Positions 24,152 through 36,975 are shown, counted from the stretch's first letter. The stretch is 64,000 nucleotides of DNA from Chrysogorgia sp. JL179-B06 (GCA_035772405.1 JAYKKM010000044.1:836001-900000); one strand, 5' to 3'. The notes: generated by a model from the letters alone, not told the origin. Numbers and translations: made by a program.

Positions 24152-26014
24152 ATGTTGGCTTTAAAAAGGGCTTCGAAGCATTATCTACGTGCTGGGAATA
24201 CATCTCTCGCAAGGAGAGCTGTATCGTATGTTCAAGGACAGAGCCATTCAGGCAATGTGAATGTTCGTGAATATTTCTATTACATTGACCATCAAGGACA
24301 GGTACTGTATAAGCTGGTGATGCATAATTTCTATTTATGTTATACTGGACAAACCAAAAAAGGTTGTTTCTGTATGTACCGGAGCACAGTTTACGTCATA
24401 ACGATTAAGCATTCCGTGCATCACATCAACAACATAGCATCAACTACAATTCCCTCCACTGATACTATTTTACAGTCCACATTGTCGCATTGTGGACTAC
24501 TGTGTGATTATATTTTAGACTAAAATAATTGTAGTTGATGTGATGCACGGAATGCTTAATCGTTATGACGTAAACTGTGCTCTGGTACGTACAGAAACAA
24601 CCGAATGGCGGAAATAATGGCACTGGAAAAAATGGCACCGGAAAAAATGGCACCGGGAAAAATGGCACCGGAAAAAATGGCACCGGCACAATGACTTATG
24701 CGGAAAAAATGGCACCGCTAAAAAATTGTAAAATAAAGAAACGAAAACAACAACAATTTTTTTAACGAATTTGAATATTTTAGTTTACTAGTTACTCTAA
24801 ATTTAATTCTAGCAATACTAGAGTTCTCTTAACACATCTCCAACGAACGTGATTTGGTTTGGAAACCTGTTTGGTGTACATATAACCACCAAAGCACAGT
24901 TTCATTCCTCCCTTGTTGCTTGCAATTAATTCCATTTCGCTTCTAATTCCTGCACGTGTTACGAATACCGATGAATACAGACAAATGACATGCTAAAGTT
25001 GCACTATATTTATAGACACATCTCACATCAAACAACTCACATCAGTATCTATTTTTGAAAAATGCAATTACTTTAACAATAAGCAATGACTCATTCAAAT
25101 GTCGACTATTGTCAGCGCGCTTTCCGTTAATGCTCTTCAACAATACCCATTCAAATATCAACCATTAGAGGTGCCATTTTTATCGCAGTGAGATTTTGTT
25201 GCGAGAAACATTTGCCTTGGGAATGTCAACCTTTTTTTTGTTTTTTTCGTTTCTTTATTTTATAATTTTTAGCGGTGCCATTTTTTCCGCATAAGTCATT
25301 ATTTCGGTGCCATTTTTTCCGGTGCCATTTTTTCCGGTGCCATTCTTTCCGGTGCCATTTTTTCCAGTGCCATTTTTACCGATTACCGAAACAACCATAC
25401 AAAAGCTAATTCAGACATTCAGAATCTTGTTTCTTTTTTCTAGCTCTTTATGCACGACACAAAACTAAAAAACTTCATCACCTGTTTCAAAGGTACATAT
25501 AACTTTTGAACCCAATTCTAAAATACAACAGCACTAAAAGTTCAATTCTCATTTGTTTGGTCTTAATCTTGTAGAAAAGAAATTCCTGGAATTTTTCTTT
25601 AAACGGCTTAAAGTAAACGACACAGGGAGATATGAAGAGTTCCCATTTATTTCCCCGTGTGGACGAGAACTGAATTTCATTCAGTGTGACGATAAACCGA
25701 TTGTTTACTACTCAATAATGGAAGCCACGGACAACAGCACTGAAGAGCAATTGACTATCAATGGGGCAGGCGATAGATTAACATATCCATTTCAGCCACA
25801 GAAGATATGCATGTTCCCCCAGACTGGCCGTGTATACCATCCTGCAGATCAAAGGTGTGGAGGAATTGGGCTAGTTAAATCCAGTCTTGGTATCGAAATC
25901 AGCCAGTATTTTGAATTTAAAGACAAAAATAATGAAACAGATCCACCTTCGCATTTTCACTGGAAAGGAAATGTTTACGAACTGGATAATTCTTTGTGGA
26001 GTTGTATTCAATAA
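24152..26014 (+). CDS. UPF0598 family protein (C8orf82-type)
   Basis: Function of the family is not established. Three exons: 24152-24301, 25444-25492 and 25575-26014, with GT-AG boundaries and matching phases (0, then 1), giving 212 aa against about 216 in human C8orf82. Residues 38-50 carry REYFYYIDHQGQ. The tiny 49-nt exon 2 supplies LFMHDTKLKNFITCFK. Exon 3 gives FFFKRLKVNDTGRYE, then FISPCGRELNFIQCDDKP and GRVYHPADQRCGGIGLVKS, all family hallmarks. AATAAA signals occur at 26108-26113 and 26144-26149. Intron 1 is 1.1 kb because it holds a foldback. Divergent from KATNB1. Confidence 0.95.
24363..24604. repeat. Hairpin repeat in UPF0598 intron 1
   Basis: The left arm (ggttgtttctgtatgtacc at the outer edge) and the right arm (gtacgtacagaaacaacc) are inverted copies over about 90 bp. 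They include ttacgtcataacgattaagc and its inverse. Confidence 0.8.
24605..25395. mobile_element. Foldback with tandem 15-bp subterminal repeats
   Basis: Both arms contain about five head-to-tail copies of atggcaccggaaaaa (left about 24605-24715, inverted right about 25275-25380). Inside these are paired gcggaaaaaatggcaccgct and aaataaagaaacg segments. Clustered short repeats in both ends are typical of transposase-binding sites; this role is inferred. No transposase is present. Confidence 0.75.
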
Positions 26015-26221
26015 TGCACGTGGTGGTTAATCTATGTTCATATTTCTATGTTATTCAAAGAAAATAAGAATGATAAATTTAAAATATCTGTGGGCTGTAG
26101 AAAACACAATAAATTTATGTAGAAAAAGCAGGCCAATATCACAAATAAAAGGCATTACATGTACTTTCATAGCTTAACCAGATTCAGGCAATTTTTATTT
26201 GCCTATGAAATTAAAATAAGC

Positions 26222-27053
26222 CAGTTTGTAATGTCGACTGCACATCAAAATGACCAACCTCGTACCCAGGGTCTTCTCAGATCCCGGGGAGGGAGCGCCC
26301 GGGATAGGAGGGGAGTGGAGCGAGGGAAGAGAAGACGGCCTGGTAAAGGCTGGTCACGTGACTCCAAGGATATTGGATTATTTTGTAACCTGGCTTATTC
26401 TCACATATCATCCGGGGGGAAATTATACCACAAACTTCTATAATTGAAAGTATAAACAGTATATGGATAATTTAAAAATATTACAATTTATTGGGAAGAC
26501 AGTACGGACTGCAGACAAGTTGAAAGCCTTGAAAGATGGTAGTCTGACTAAGTTGAAAGATGGTGGATTACTTCGAAAAATGCGTTGATTTACGGACAGT
26601 TCGAATTTACAATTTTAATACAGTCAGACTTATACCTGTCTGCAGTCCATACTGTCTTTCCAATAAATTGTAATATTTTTAAATTATCCATATACTGTTT
26701 ATACTTTCAATTATAGAAGTTTGTGGTATGTTTTAAGCGAGAATAAGCCAGGTTACAAAATCATCCAATATCCTTGGAGTAACGTGACCAGCCTTTGGGT
26801 CTTCTCTTCCCTCGCTCCACTCCCATCCCAGGTGCACGAGGTTGCAAAATGACATGTTCTGCATCAGGATAAAACTTATTTCAATTTATAACATCAGGCT
26901 AAAACCACAAATTATAGACATTTGCATTTCTATTTACACTTGCAAATTCGTTATACAGTACTTTATTCCCCAGCCTGATGTTATGAATTGAAATAAGTTT
27001 TATCCCGACACAGAACGCATCATTTTGATGCGCAGTCGATATTACAAACAGCT
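26222..27053. repeat. Foldback interrupted by a MULE-type MITE
   Basis: The left arm is 26222-26254 continued at 26854-26900. The right arm is about 26970-27053. Joining the left parts across the insertion restores pairing with the right arm through catcaaaatgacatgttctg. Its own ends start near cagtttgtaatgtcgactgc. Confidence 0.75.
26255..26844. mobile_element. MULE-type MITE, CAACCTCGT family, copy 1
   Basis: The ends CAACCTCGTACCCAGGGTCT and ...CACGAGGTTG are flanked by the 9-bp repeat caaaatgac at 26246-26254 and 26845-26853. Arms of nearly 300 bp meet around 26570. The 9-bp duplication suggests Mutator-like transposition. The same terminal motif is found at 27403 and 43622. Confidence 0.85.
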
Positions 27054-27070
27054 TATTAAGTTTATCTTAT

Positions 27071-27926
27071 TTTAATGAACTCTGAAAATGATGAGGAATG
27101 GTAATTTTAAATTTAGAGTTCTTTCGTATCTTGCAGTTGCATCGTTCTTGAGATATTTAGAATTTTGTGATATGCAAACCAGATAACCTATGACGTCAAG
27201 ATGTTTCTACAATTTTTAGAAAATCAAGTATATCTTTGAGAATATTCAATGAAATCACTTGAAACTTTGCACAGTACGCCACTGAATTATGACACCTAAC
27301 ATTATTACATCGGAATAGCGATCCCAAATTAATTTACTATTTATAATTTCTTAATTTTCTAAAAATTAATGTAGAAACATCTTGATGTCATAGGCTACAG
27401 GCAACCTCGTTCCCAGGGCATTTTCCCTCCACGGTGGAAGGTCGGCGAAAATGGCCCTAGGATCGGCTGGTCACATGACACCCAGAATTTCTGGATGTTC
27501 AGATATGATAATTTTTGTGGGCTTTGTTCCATTGCCTTTGTCTACAGTACTTTGTTGACCTGAATAATTGACCTGAATAATTGTTCATGGCATAAAAGCA
27601 GCTAACACGCTTAATAATCCACCAAACATCCATGGTTATCTCTTACAATAGGAAAGCTATAACTACTAATTTGCTGTAAAATTTCAAGACAGCATTCAGA
27701 TTTAGATGAATAAATTATAATCGGCTGAATTAATTGAGTTTTATGACAAGCCAATCCCAGGGCCATTTTCGCCGACCTTCCGCAGTGGAGGCAAAATGCC
27801 CTGGGAACGAGGTTGAGGCTACAGGTAATTCATTTGTATATCACAAAAGTCTAAATATCCCAAGAATAACACAAGATATGAAAGAACTCTAAATTACCAT
27901 TCCTCATCATTTTAGAAGTTCATTTA
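27071..27926. repeat. Foldback interrupted by a MULE-type MITE
   Basis: The left arm 27071-27219 pairs with the right arm 27361-27402 plus 27825-27926. Shared blocks include gatgaggaatggtaatttt and catcttgatgtcatag. The arm is split by the element at 27403-27815. Confidence 0.75.
27403..27815. mobile_element. MULE-type MITE, CAACCTCGT family, copy 2
   Basis: Starts GCAACCTCGTTCCCAGGGCA and ends ...GGAACGAGGTTG. It is flanked by aggctacag at 27394-27402 and 27816-27824 (9 bp). Subterminal ggcgaaaatggccct pairs with its inverse. It is closely related to 43622-44092. Confidence 0.88.
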
Positions 27927-27929
27927 AAT

Positions 27930-28647
27930 TTAATTTAAAAAACAAACTTAATTTTTATTTCATTGGCACAAAGCATGCATGCAGTTGTGGAAAACAATCT
28001 ATATTTTATTGACATCAGACAGACAAACTGTAATTATATATAGATATATCTTATTAACAGAAATAAAAAAAGCTTTGACACAAATGTACAGGTAAAAAAT
28101 GAATCTTCTGCCCTTACATTACAATAAGGAATTACCCCTTACATGCAACTCTGAAAATGGTCATATTATACATTCACATTTTTCAATGATTAACATTCTC
28201 CAGTTTATAATTTTCAATTTGTGATATGTCATTTTACCAAATATCAAGGATTATTGCACACTGGTGATGATCACTATTGCAAAGTGGTGAAAAATACAAA
28301 TGGCTATTTGCCTCACTAGACATGGACGAAGCATGTCATCACCAGGTGAGAATTAGTCTCCTTCACAGACACTATAATATTATATTTGTTTAAATAAAAT
28401 AACAATTTAGTTGTGATGACAAACTTAAATATTGCTTTGGAATTTGGCAGATCACCATCACACCATGTATTTTGAATGTATAATAAAACAATTCCTAGAT
28501 TTGGTTTATGCATGGTATCCTGACTTCAGACAATGCTATCCAACCTCAACAAATTGGCAAATAACATCAAGCTTGGTATGGATAACTCTTGTCTCTTGAT
28601 CGATATTATAATAAAATGTAAACTAAAATAATTATAGCAACAGTGTG
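27930..28647. other. AKTIP 3' flank
   Basis: AT-rich, with no recognised gene. It should contain the AKTIP 3' UTR on the minus strand; I could not choose a polyadenylation site. Confidence 0.5.
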
Positions 28648-31600
28648 TTAGCTGCTTTCATCAGGCTTGCTAAATATTTCAACTGTTCCTTTTTTTACCC
28701 ACGACAATCCAGAGGTTTGGGCATTTCTCGTAGGTGAGATTCCCACCTTATCCTAGATAAGAGGTGGAATTTTTTTGTTATTGTTGATGTTTCTGTGTCC
28801 TCAACTGTACAATGCAGATATGATTTCTAATATACCTGTAGTATACTAAAAGTAAACAGTACCTTTGCAGAAAGAATAGAATTCTTGACATTTTCATGTT
28901 TCTCAGGTTGCCACTCAGTGAATCTGTACATAGTAGAATAAATTACAGCAAATATTATGACTAACAAAGATAATCAATATTGCAATTATTTTATCACTGT
29001 ACAGTAAAACAAATTCTATTTAATAACTTCAATGTGTTTGTTATTAATAGCGCAAGGACTAAAAGTCTAAAACACACATATTTTAATGCTTTTTTGTAAT
29101 ATTTAACATGCAATACAACAGGTACAGTACATACGACTAGCCGTAACATTAGACAATATTCTGAATTGACTGTACCTTATTGAATGAGGGTCATCGTCTA
29201 TTTCGTTGCAGAGCTCTTCATTACAAACTGCTATGTTTTCCTTTACCTTTTCTCGGTAAGCATTTGTATCATTGTTATACCTGAACAAAACGCATCCCAG
29301 TTGAGTATCATTAGGCCCTGTTTAAACACGGTGTAGGGTTACCCTTGAAGCATGGCTGCTAACTTAGCAAATTAAAATTGGTGGATAAACAAAGAGATTT
29401 GTTGACAAGTTTTATTCTTTGTCTCTCGAAATGCTGATACTGTTGGTAAATCATGATTATCGATGTACAGATGGTGGCAATATGCTGTTCATAAATACTC
29501 ACAGCACAGCAGCTTCTTCATTTACAGGATTTGAGCTTTCAATTCTGTAAAACAATCTTCTAGCAAAGAGGAGAACCTGCCACAAATGATTTACAGTCCG
29601 CCTAGAATAGAGGAACAGACATTTTGTTGAAATTGACAAAACAAAAATTTGGTCTCATAAAATGGTAAATTATGAAAATGGTTGCAAAGAAATTTATAAA
29701 TATAATCAATACAGTAATTCCATCTAATATAATCCAAAATAAATATTAAAGTTGCCAGTAACAAACCTCCACAAGGGAAATGCTTGTTTAATGTCAAGTT
29801 CACCAGTCTCTGGATCAATAAGTGGGTGGTACACAGCAGGAACAAACTTTACTAACTAAATAAAAGATTATTTTTTTGGTTTGAATGAAATTTTTTAAGA
29901 CTTTTTAAATTATGGTTATACTGGGTTGGGTAAAATTCACCCTGTGTCATAAAACATTATGGTATATACTGTATGGTATATTGTAAGTGGTATACTGTAA
30001 GTGTAACACACAATAAGTTGAAAACAAAAATATTCCCAACCCAGTACACCCTACAAATAATGACCAGTCCCTTTGATCAAAGTCAGAGTGTTTAAAATAA
30101 TTCTCTACAGTACTCTACTCACAGGACAGTCACCATCTGGGTAGTTCTCTGGTATGGACATAACAAACTTGAAGATTCCCTCCTCATAAATTCCATGATG
30201 GATGAAAAGGACACCATACCAAACTATTATAGTAATTCATTTTAGAAAGATCAAACAAAATTAAGATTTAACATACTGTAGTCTAGTATCAATAAACAAG
30301 ATTCATAATGCAGTTATATGATTGTCAGTGGCAACCCCAACAGAAAATGTTGTCAGGAAATTCAAATTTTTGTTGGAAAGTCTGGATATTTTCTTGAAAA
30401 CTTGCTAATACTGTATATAAGCATTAGTTTACATTGGGTGAAAACACTGTTTTCAGCTCATAAATGTATTAAACTTTATACTCTAAATCTAATGCATATA
30501 GTACATTGGATTCAATTTTCAATGGATTCAATTTTCAATGGATTCAATAATATCACAGTTAGAAAGTTAAATTTAAAAGGACTTACTTAGTGGTGTTTTT
30601 GCTGCAGGCAGGACATAAACTCCAGGTATCATTTGCTTTTGTAGAAGGTTACTGGCAGATGGAAAGGTTATAAATGAATAAAAATTATTTTAAATAACTG
30701 TATTAATGAGGATAAGTGCTATACTTTAGTATGCATCAGTTACAAACACTATATACAACAAAACACAGCCAGGGGGGTTAGGGTTAGAAAACTCGTTAGG
30801 CAGGGTTAGACCTTTTCTGTTTTGGGGTCGGTTACAATCCAATTAACTAGTAGGCTGGTACGAGGGTGCAACGTGTCAACTATTTGTGCATTAATTCACT
30901 CTATTTGCTCGTCAATGCCTTCTATTTGCGCACATCGATGCCTTCTATTGAATACGTACTAGATACCCCTATCGGAAAACAGAGCATCGATATGAAAAGA
31001 ACATGCACCAGAAATAGACCGAACGCATAGCTTCTAGGATGTTAGAAGTACTATTGAGATCTTTGGCAAGGATCTCTTCAGAGGTGAAAAAAATTGTCTG
31101 GTGTTTAAATTAGCAACTAATTAGGATTTGCGACAGAAAAGAGTATTGATTTTAGAATTTATGTAACTCGCAGCAATGAAATGAAAAAGGTCAATAAACA
31201 CTGCATTGTGTATTGCAAGTACAATACTCACTATTCTGCCAAAAGAGTATACTCCAAAAAATATGGTCCATAAGAATTCAAGACAGCAGAAGCTGTGGCA
31301 GCTGATTTCTGTTTCGCAACTGATCTGTTCATGTATTCATCTAGGTCAGGGCTTGGGATAGTTGGAAGCTTTTTCTTTGCCACAACTTGTTTTGCCGTTT
31401 TTCGTTCTCCGGGTTTACGTTCTGTGGGAGAGGACGGCTTGTCTTGGCTGCCATCACTATCCGATAAGAATAGCTAAAAATTAAAGTTATCTCTTTCAGT
31501 TTCATCTGGTAGGTGTAATACTTGATTGAGACAAGGGAACAAAAGTAAATGAATGAATACTGACATTTCGAGTGGAGCCATCAGTATTTTGTTACTAAAT

Positions 31601-33079
31601 ATCTTGGCAGTTCACCACCTTTTCACTTTGTTATTTATCCAAACACTGCCTACGTAGCACTCAATTAACAAAATAGCCTGGCAAATAGATGATAATCATC
31701 TAGATCTCAATCTAACCATGCAGTGTTAATCCCACAAGTGGGGTACATGGCCTAAGTTTAGGATTAAGTTGCTGCAATTGTTCCAGAAAGTAGAAACAAG
31801 TTCTACTTTCTGCAATGGTTGCAGCAACTTATTTTAGTTTTGCACATGTAACTTGTCTCACAATTTTTCTATTTGTGCTCATGCATACCTTGTCATAAAA
31901 CAAAGACATGGCAAATATTTGCAAGTCAAGTTGGATGAAACATTGCCTAGTGCATGTAACACCCCTTTCATGCAACTGCAAATATGCTGTTGTAATAGCA
32001 CATTTAGTCTTTAGAGTTTCCCCAAGATATATGATTATCATCTATTTGCTCTGTTTTGTCAATTGATTCTATTCATCTTCATGTGCTGGTATACAGCCAG
32101 AGTGGAAAGTACGTCCCAGTGGCTGCAGGAGGACTGCCGCATTGGCACTGCCTTGGCTGCCACAATCATTGCAATAGTATAGGACTATTCTGTACACTAT
32201 AAAGAGGAGGCTTAACAAGTCAATGACAATGTTGAGTGCTGCTACACCTTGTTGCATGAAACTTGACATTACTATCGGCCTACTGCAATTATATCCTGCC
32301 ACACTGAAACTCTGAGGATTTTTAGAGCTATCCAGCCTATCCTACTGCAATAGCCTACCACACTGAGCATTTTTCAAGCTATCCTATCGCAATAGCCTAC
32401 CGCATTGAAGATTTTTTCGAACTGGCCTACTACTCTGGGTGGCAGAGGTTCTTCTTCGCTCGTTGGGGGATAACGGGGGCACGCGAGGATGCGAGGCGGT
32501 AAAAGTGGGCGGAAGAACCTCTGGCACTAAAGTGCCTTACTTTCCAGTCTGGGCATACAGTAAACAGCAACATTCTTCAGGGGTTCCAATTTCTTTACAA
32601 TTTATGGAATTCATTACTCATTAGGCATATATTCCTCAAAAACATGTATCGCCAATAACGAGCAGAGATAGTAAAATGTGGAATATCTGAATAGACTTTT
32701 GAACAAAATCCAAAAAATTGTCATTCACAGTAAATGAAAGATCAAAGATCAAATTGATGTTATTGCACCAAATATGGCGTGAACAGGTGAACAAATTTAA
32801 AGCATTTTAGCCAAGTACCAAGAATAAGAAGTGAATATTGAGTTGTTTTTTTTTGCTTTCAATAGATAGAGATAATAGATAATAAGCTTACAACTACTAC
32901 ATAGATCATGGCAAAATTTAAATGCCATTTACAGTAATATCAAAATAATCTTGCCACGGAGAAACAGTCGCAAATTTTGACATGTTCGCTGCCTTCATGT
33001 TGGCAACTGTTGTCTATAGCTTACCAATGATTCAATAGCTTACCTTTTTCTTGATTTGGTACGTCACATTGTTGAGCAT
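28648..33079 (-). CDS. AKTIP: AKTIP / Fused Toes (FTS) homologue, UBC-like
   Basis: Component of the FTS-Hook-FHIP complex that links cargo to dynein; also reported at telomeres in mammals. Nine exons (high to low): 33079-33044, 31473-31232, 30651-30587, 30223-30123, 29855-29767, 29601-29503, 29280-29176, 28923-28863, 28752-28648. Phases agree throughout: 903 nt, 300 aa (human 292). Residues about 67-225 are the E2-like fold: [18 protein letters not shown], then [19 protein letters not shown], then [10 protein letters not shown]. The active-site region reads [19 protein letters not shown] with no catalytic Cys, as in other FTS proteins. [17 protein letters not shown] near the end is the conserved C-terminal motif. 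The first 12-codon exon is short and rests on an in-frame ATG plus a GTAAGC donor. An upstream ATG cannot be excluded. Confidence 0.93.
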
Positions 33080-33879
33080 GACTAAACCCTGGTCTTTGAC
33101 CACAGACGTGTTTCCAGGGTGTCTTTTAAAAGTGTAGATCTCGAAATTAATAAACAACCTTTTCGTGTCCTGTTCCGTTTCGCTTGACCCTGACGTGCTT
33201 TATATAGTTACCAATCCCCAGGATTGGTAGACTGCGTCGCAGCTCGCTCAACTTTCAAACCAATTTTTTCCCCTCCCCCCCGATCGACGCTTTAACATAC
33301 TCATAGGCGTCCGAAAAATTAGCTCTATTCGAGCAAAAAAGATCTTGTCATTCCTGTCTTAAATCATTCTAATATTTGAATGTAACTTAATGACTTATAA
33401 CGGATTCTAATTGAGAACTGACCAGTTATGTTTCGGGGGGGGGGGACATTTTTGCCTGAAAAATTAAGATCATCAACTTCACACGTGACTAGATTTCTCA
33501 GCGGTGTTCTCACCGAAATAGTGGAGTACTTCATCTATCGTATGTGATATAGCCTTTAGTATAATTTTAAATTCCACGAAACTGCAAAACAACTCTAACA
33601 TATTATGTTAATGTTAAAAGATATTACTTTAATATTAAAACAGTTCAAGATACAAATTTTCACATGAATATTTAACAGCAATATTACCCGAATTTACCCG
33701 AAATTAAAAAGTGTCCAAAATTTTCATTTTTAAAACGTTTGGGGGATTGCCCACCTTGGCTGCCCACCTTGGCTCCCCGCCTAATCATTGCCTGCATTCT
33801 CGCCTGCTTCAGGTATTTCATAATTAGCCTGCGTACAGACCAGTACAGACGCTCGCGGACGCAAAAAGGCGGCGCTAGT

Positions 33880-34454
33880 CACTGATCTCGAAAGAAGACT
33901 GGATCGAGCAACTATTGTTCAGAAAATGAAGCCGGAAGTTCGCCATTATTAAGGGACCAACTGATATCCTATGAGGTTTTTTGTTGGATTATTTTTACCA
34001 TCGACAAAATAAAATAATTTTACTTACTACATAATGATACATTTATAAGTACAAAATTAAAAATACTATATTTTAACATACCTAAATCCTAATATATAAT
34101 ATCATCCTATATTATCTTATATACAGGGGCGTCGCTAACCCATGCGCTTTGATTGGGGGGTGTCCAACCAAATTTGAAAATTGCCCAAATTTTATTTACT
34201 ATTTAAATACTTTACAAGACCAAATTTTGCCCAAGTTTAATGCTTAAAATTTCTTATTTTTGCCCGAATTTTCTCAATTTTTCAAAATATTCGGGGGGTG
34301 TGACACCCCCAGTAGCGACGCCCTATATAAAACATTCAGATCAAAAAGTTCAAAAAGTTTAGAAGCATAAATCGACTATACATCATGGCTTAAGGCCAAA
34401 CAGCTCATCAGATACAATAGAAAGCTCAATCCAGTCCTATTTTTGAGATCAGTG
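33880..34454. mobile_element. hAT-type MITE, second copy, with a nested insertion
   Basis: Ends CACTGATCTC...GAGATCAGTG with 8-bp flanks gcgctagt at 33872-33879 and 34455-34462. It belongs to the same family as 11624-12133. Its middle is split by the element at 34127-34327. Confidence 0.85.
34127..34327. mobile_element. Small hAT-like MITE, CAGGGGCGTCGCTA ends
   Basis: Starts CAGGGGCGTCGCTA and closes with TAGCGACGCCC. A G-run and the inverse C-run lie just inside the ends. The flanks share tatata, but the exact target duplication is ambiguous in this AT-rich site. Confidence 0.65.
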
Positions 34455-34520
34455 GCGCTAGTCTGTGTTTTTCAAATTTCACAGACTATGACGTAAGCTA
34501 GTACTTCTTTTGCTAATTAT

Positions 34521-36413
34521 CTAATCCTGTAGGTATATGTCGATTTCTTCCAACAAGGTAGGCATGGTCGTCTCGTAGTTACCCGTCCGTAAATCTTCCT
34601 GAAGGTTTTTTATCTCCCCGAGACACGTTCGTTTCGGGGCAACAATACTATCCAACGCAAGTCCATCTTCGTTTTTCGACTTTACTTTTGCCCAAAACCT
34701 CTCGTTCTTCTTCTTCCGCCATGTCATCACAAAGTAAACAGTGAAGGCGAAGCAACCGCAGCAAAAGCCTCCCACGATGGCGCCGATCACCGCAGCGATG
34801 GCCTGCCCGATAACGCCTGGAACCTTCAGTCCTACAGCCAGGCCAATGATCGCGCCAAGGAATACGCACCCGATGGCAGCTGGCAGGCCATACTTTTTCA
34901 TTCTCACCACGCCATTTTTGCTCGACTGCACCTGACTTCTCAGGTTACGAGAGGAATTTTTAGCTTTGGAAGAAATATCCTCATGCCTACGTTGAACGGA
35001 AAATAAATAAAGCGAGGAATTGATGGTTATGTGCAGTCGGACTAATGTGATTAAGTACTATATCTGGCATCTACACGCGCTACAGTTTTTCATTACGATT
35101 GTGTTGATGTATTTATACATATATACATGCATACATACATCATCGTTATTTGCATGGATACGCTGACTCCACTCAAACATTCTTATCAATATTGATTTCC
35201 ACCAGGCTAGGACTGGCCATTGTGCCATCTTGTGCCAGAACAATGGCCAGCCATTGTGCTGCCACAAAATGCCATTGTTCTGGTACAAGATGGCACAATG
35301 GCCAGTCCAAGCCTGATTATACCACTAACAATAACAACTAACAAGAAATATATGGCAGAATAACAGTAAAAGTATCATCCGAGTGTATTTCCACGCTAGG
35401 CAACGTAGCAATTTTATTTCTAAATTGATTTAATGTTGAGTTGCCTTTTTTGCCTCAGGTGGAAGAATATTCCAAAGCATTGCACCACTATATTTAAAAC
35501 TACGTTTAAGAAAATTTGTCTTTGGCTTTGGAAGTGCTAGATCAGTTTCGTAATTTCTTAGATTATGATTTATATTCAAATATGTTTATTAAAGTTTGAC
35601 AAAACTTTCCCTCAGACATGGCGAAGATTGCCCATTAAGAATTTTATAAATTAAGCTATAGCCTTTAATGAAGCTAAATATTTATATTTTATGACATACA
35701 CATAACACACGATAATGTTGTCACGCGTAATACATTATATAACAGAAAAAATAAAACGCAGTTTTTCAATAGAATATGAAAGGGCCGTGTTACTAACTAT
35801 TTAAAGGATATTGGCAACAAAAAAAGTACCTTTTAGATCAAGGTACGTAACTTAAATAGTCTGAATATAGTAGTTTGACGTTGTAAAAATTCTCGTAAAG
35901 TGTATCAATTGCACTGTCAAAGTTGCTAATCTAAATTATCGTCCGCCATCTTGGATGTATTTCGATATGCGTGTGACGTCACAATCGGGGTAAAGCAAAA
36001 CTGTTACTAGATTTTTGTGAATGTCTTCCCCACAGCTGAGTAGTTTCATTAGGTTTACCCCAGGTGTGATGTCACGAACTTCCAGTTAATTCGGCAAAGT
36101 ATTACAACAAGATTGCGGATGACAGGATTGTCTTTGGTCAAAATTAGTACTGTTGTTTTGTAGTATAAAAAGCTGTCGTATTCCCAAGTCAGTTTTTAAC
36201 TCTATAATATTAAACTTACTCTTCAAGATGTTTCTTGATTATTTCTGTATCTTCTTTAACTTGCTTTATCTTATCTTCCCTACTCGTTTCCTCCGCAGTG
36301 TAATACGTTTTCATCGCTTGTACAGCGTTTTTGGCGTTTCTACGACTGGCCGGCCATCTCTCAAGGGCGTTTTCAAGTGCATCTACAATTCCGTAGTCAT
36401 CCTGGTTATTCAT
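34521..36413 (-). CDS. Unrecognised two-exon protein with glycine-rich hydrophobic core
   Basis: Function not recognised. Exons 36413-36220 and 34986-34521 join at a GA|G codon, with a GTAAGT donor and a TAG acceptor, giving 219 aa. Residues about 1-90 are hydrophilic, helical and highly charged (for example EETSREDKIKQVKEDTEIIK). Residues 98-154 are a hydrophobic stretch rich in small residues (IIGLAVG and AIVGGFCCGC), long enough for two membrane passes. A cluster RKKK follows at 155-158. The C-terminal 60 residues are charged and end LLEEIDIYLQD. No signal peptide. The glycine-zipper-like core is compatible with a membrane hairpin; topology is inferred. The intron is about 1.2 kb and contains a hairpin repeat (35208-35312). 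Confidence 0.7.
35208..35312. repeat. Hairpin with ggactggccattgtgccatc arms
   Basis: Near-perfect inverted arms of about 40 bp around a short centre that itself repeats gccattgt. It lies in the intron of the gene at 34521-36413. Confidence 0.8.
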
Positions 36414-36829
36414 CGTTATATATATGTATATGGTGCCTCCGATAAGCTGGAAGAAAAGTACAGGAAATTAGGTGTAGTGTAAAAACGCACGCGCTGATTG
36501 GCTGAAAGCCGTGTTTCTACAACTCGATATGAAAAACATGGATTTTTCCCGCCATTTTTATAAAATGGACTGTAAGACGAACCTTTGCTCACATACAGCT
36601 AAAATGTCGATAAATATGTTCTGTGACAGCCAACAAGAAGAAAAACGAGAAGATTGGATGCTTTTCTTCACAGTTAAGAGCGTTTATGTTCATTTGAGCA
36701 GCCGACGACGCTGTCCATAGCGTGAGTAAGGAGAATGTATATTTTCATCATTTTAATAAAAGAGTCTTATTACTTATTTCCTCAGTGTTATTTTATAAAA
36801 GAAATAGAAAACATCTTTCTGTGATCCCA

Positions 36830-36975
36830 TACGTTATAGAAACACTCGTGAAAGTTTGGGAGAACTCGAAATAGCGTGGAAACACTCGCCCTGCTGGCTC
36901 GTGTTCCCACTGCCATTTCTCGTTCTCCCAAACTTCCACTCGTGTTTCTATAACTCTATGGAAACACGGAAAATG
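36830..36975. repeat. Hairpin repeat
   Basis: Inverted arms including tatagaaacactcgtg and gtttgggagaac, with their inverses. Otherwise no gene is seen in 36500-38900. Confidence 0.7.

Noticed and set aside
24465..24689. PVPFF repeat frame and the opposite NGTGK repeat frame
   Set aside because: Both come from the 15-bp subterminal repeats of a foldback element.
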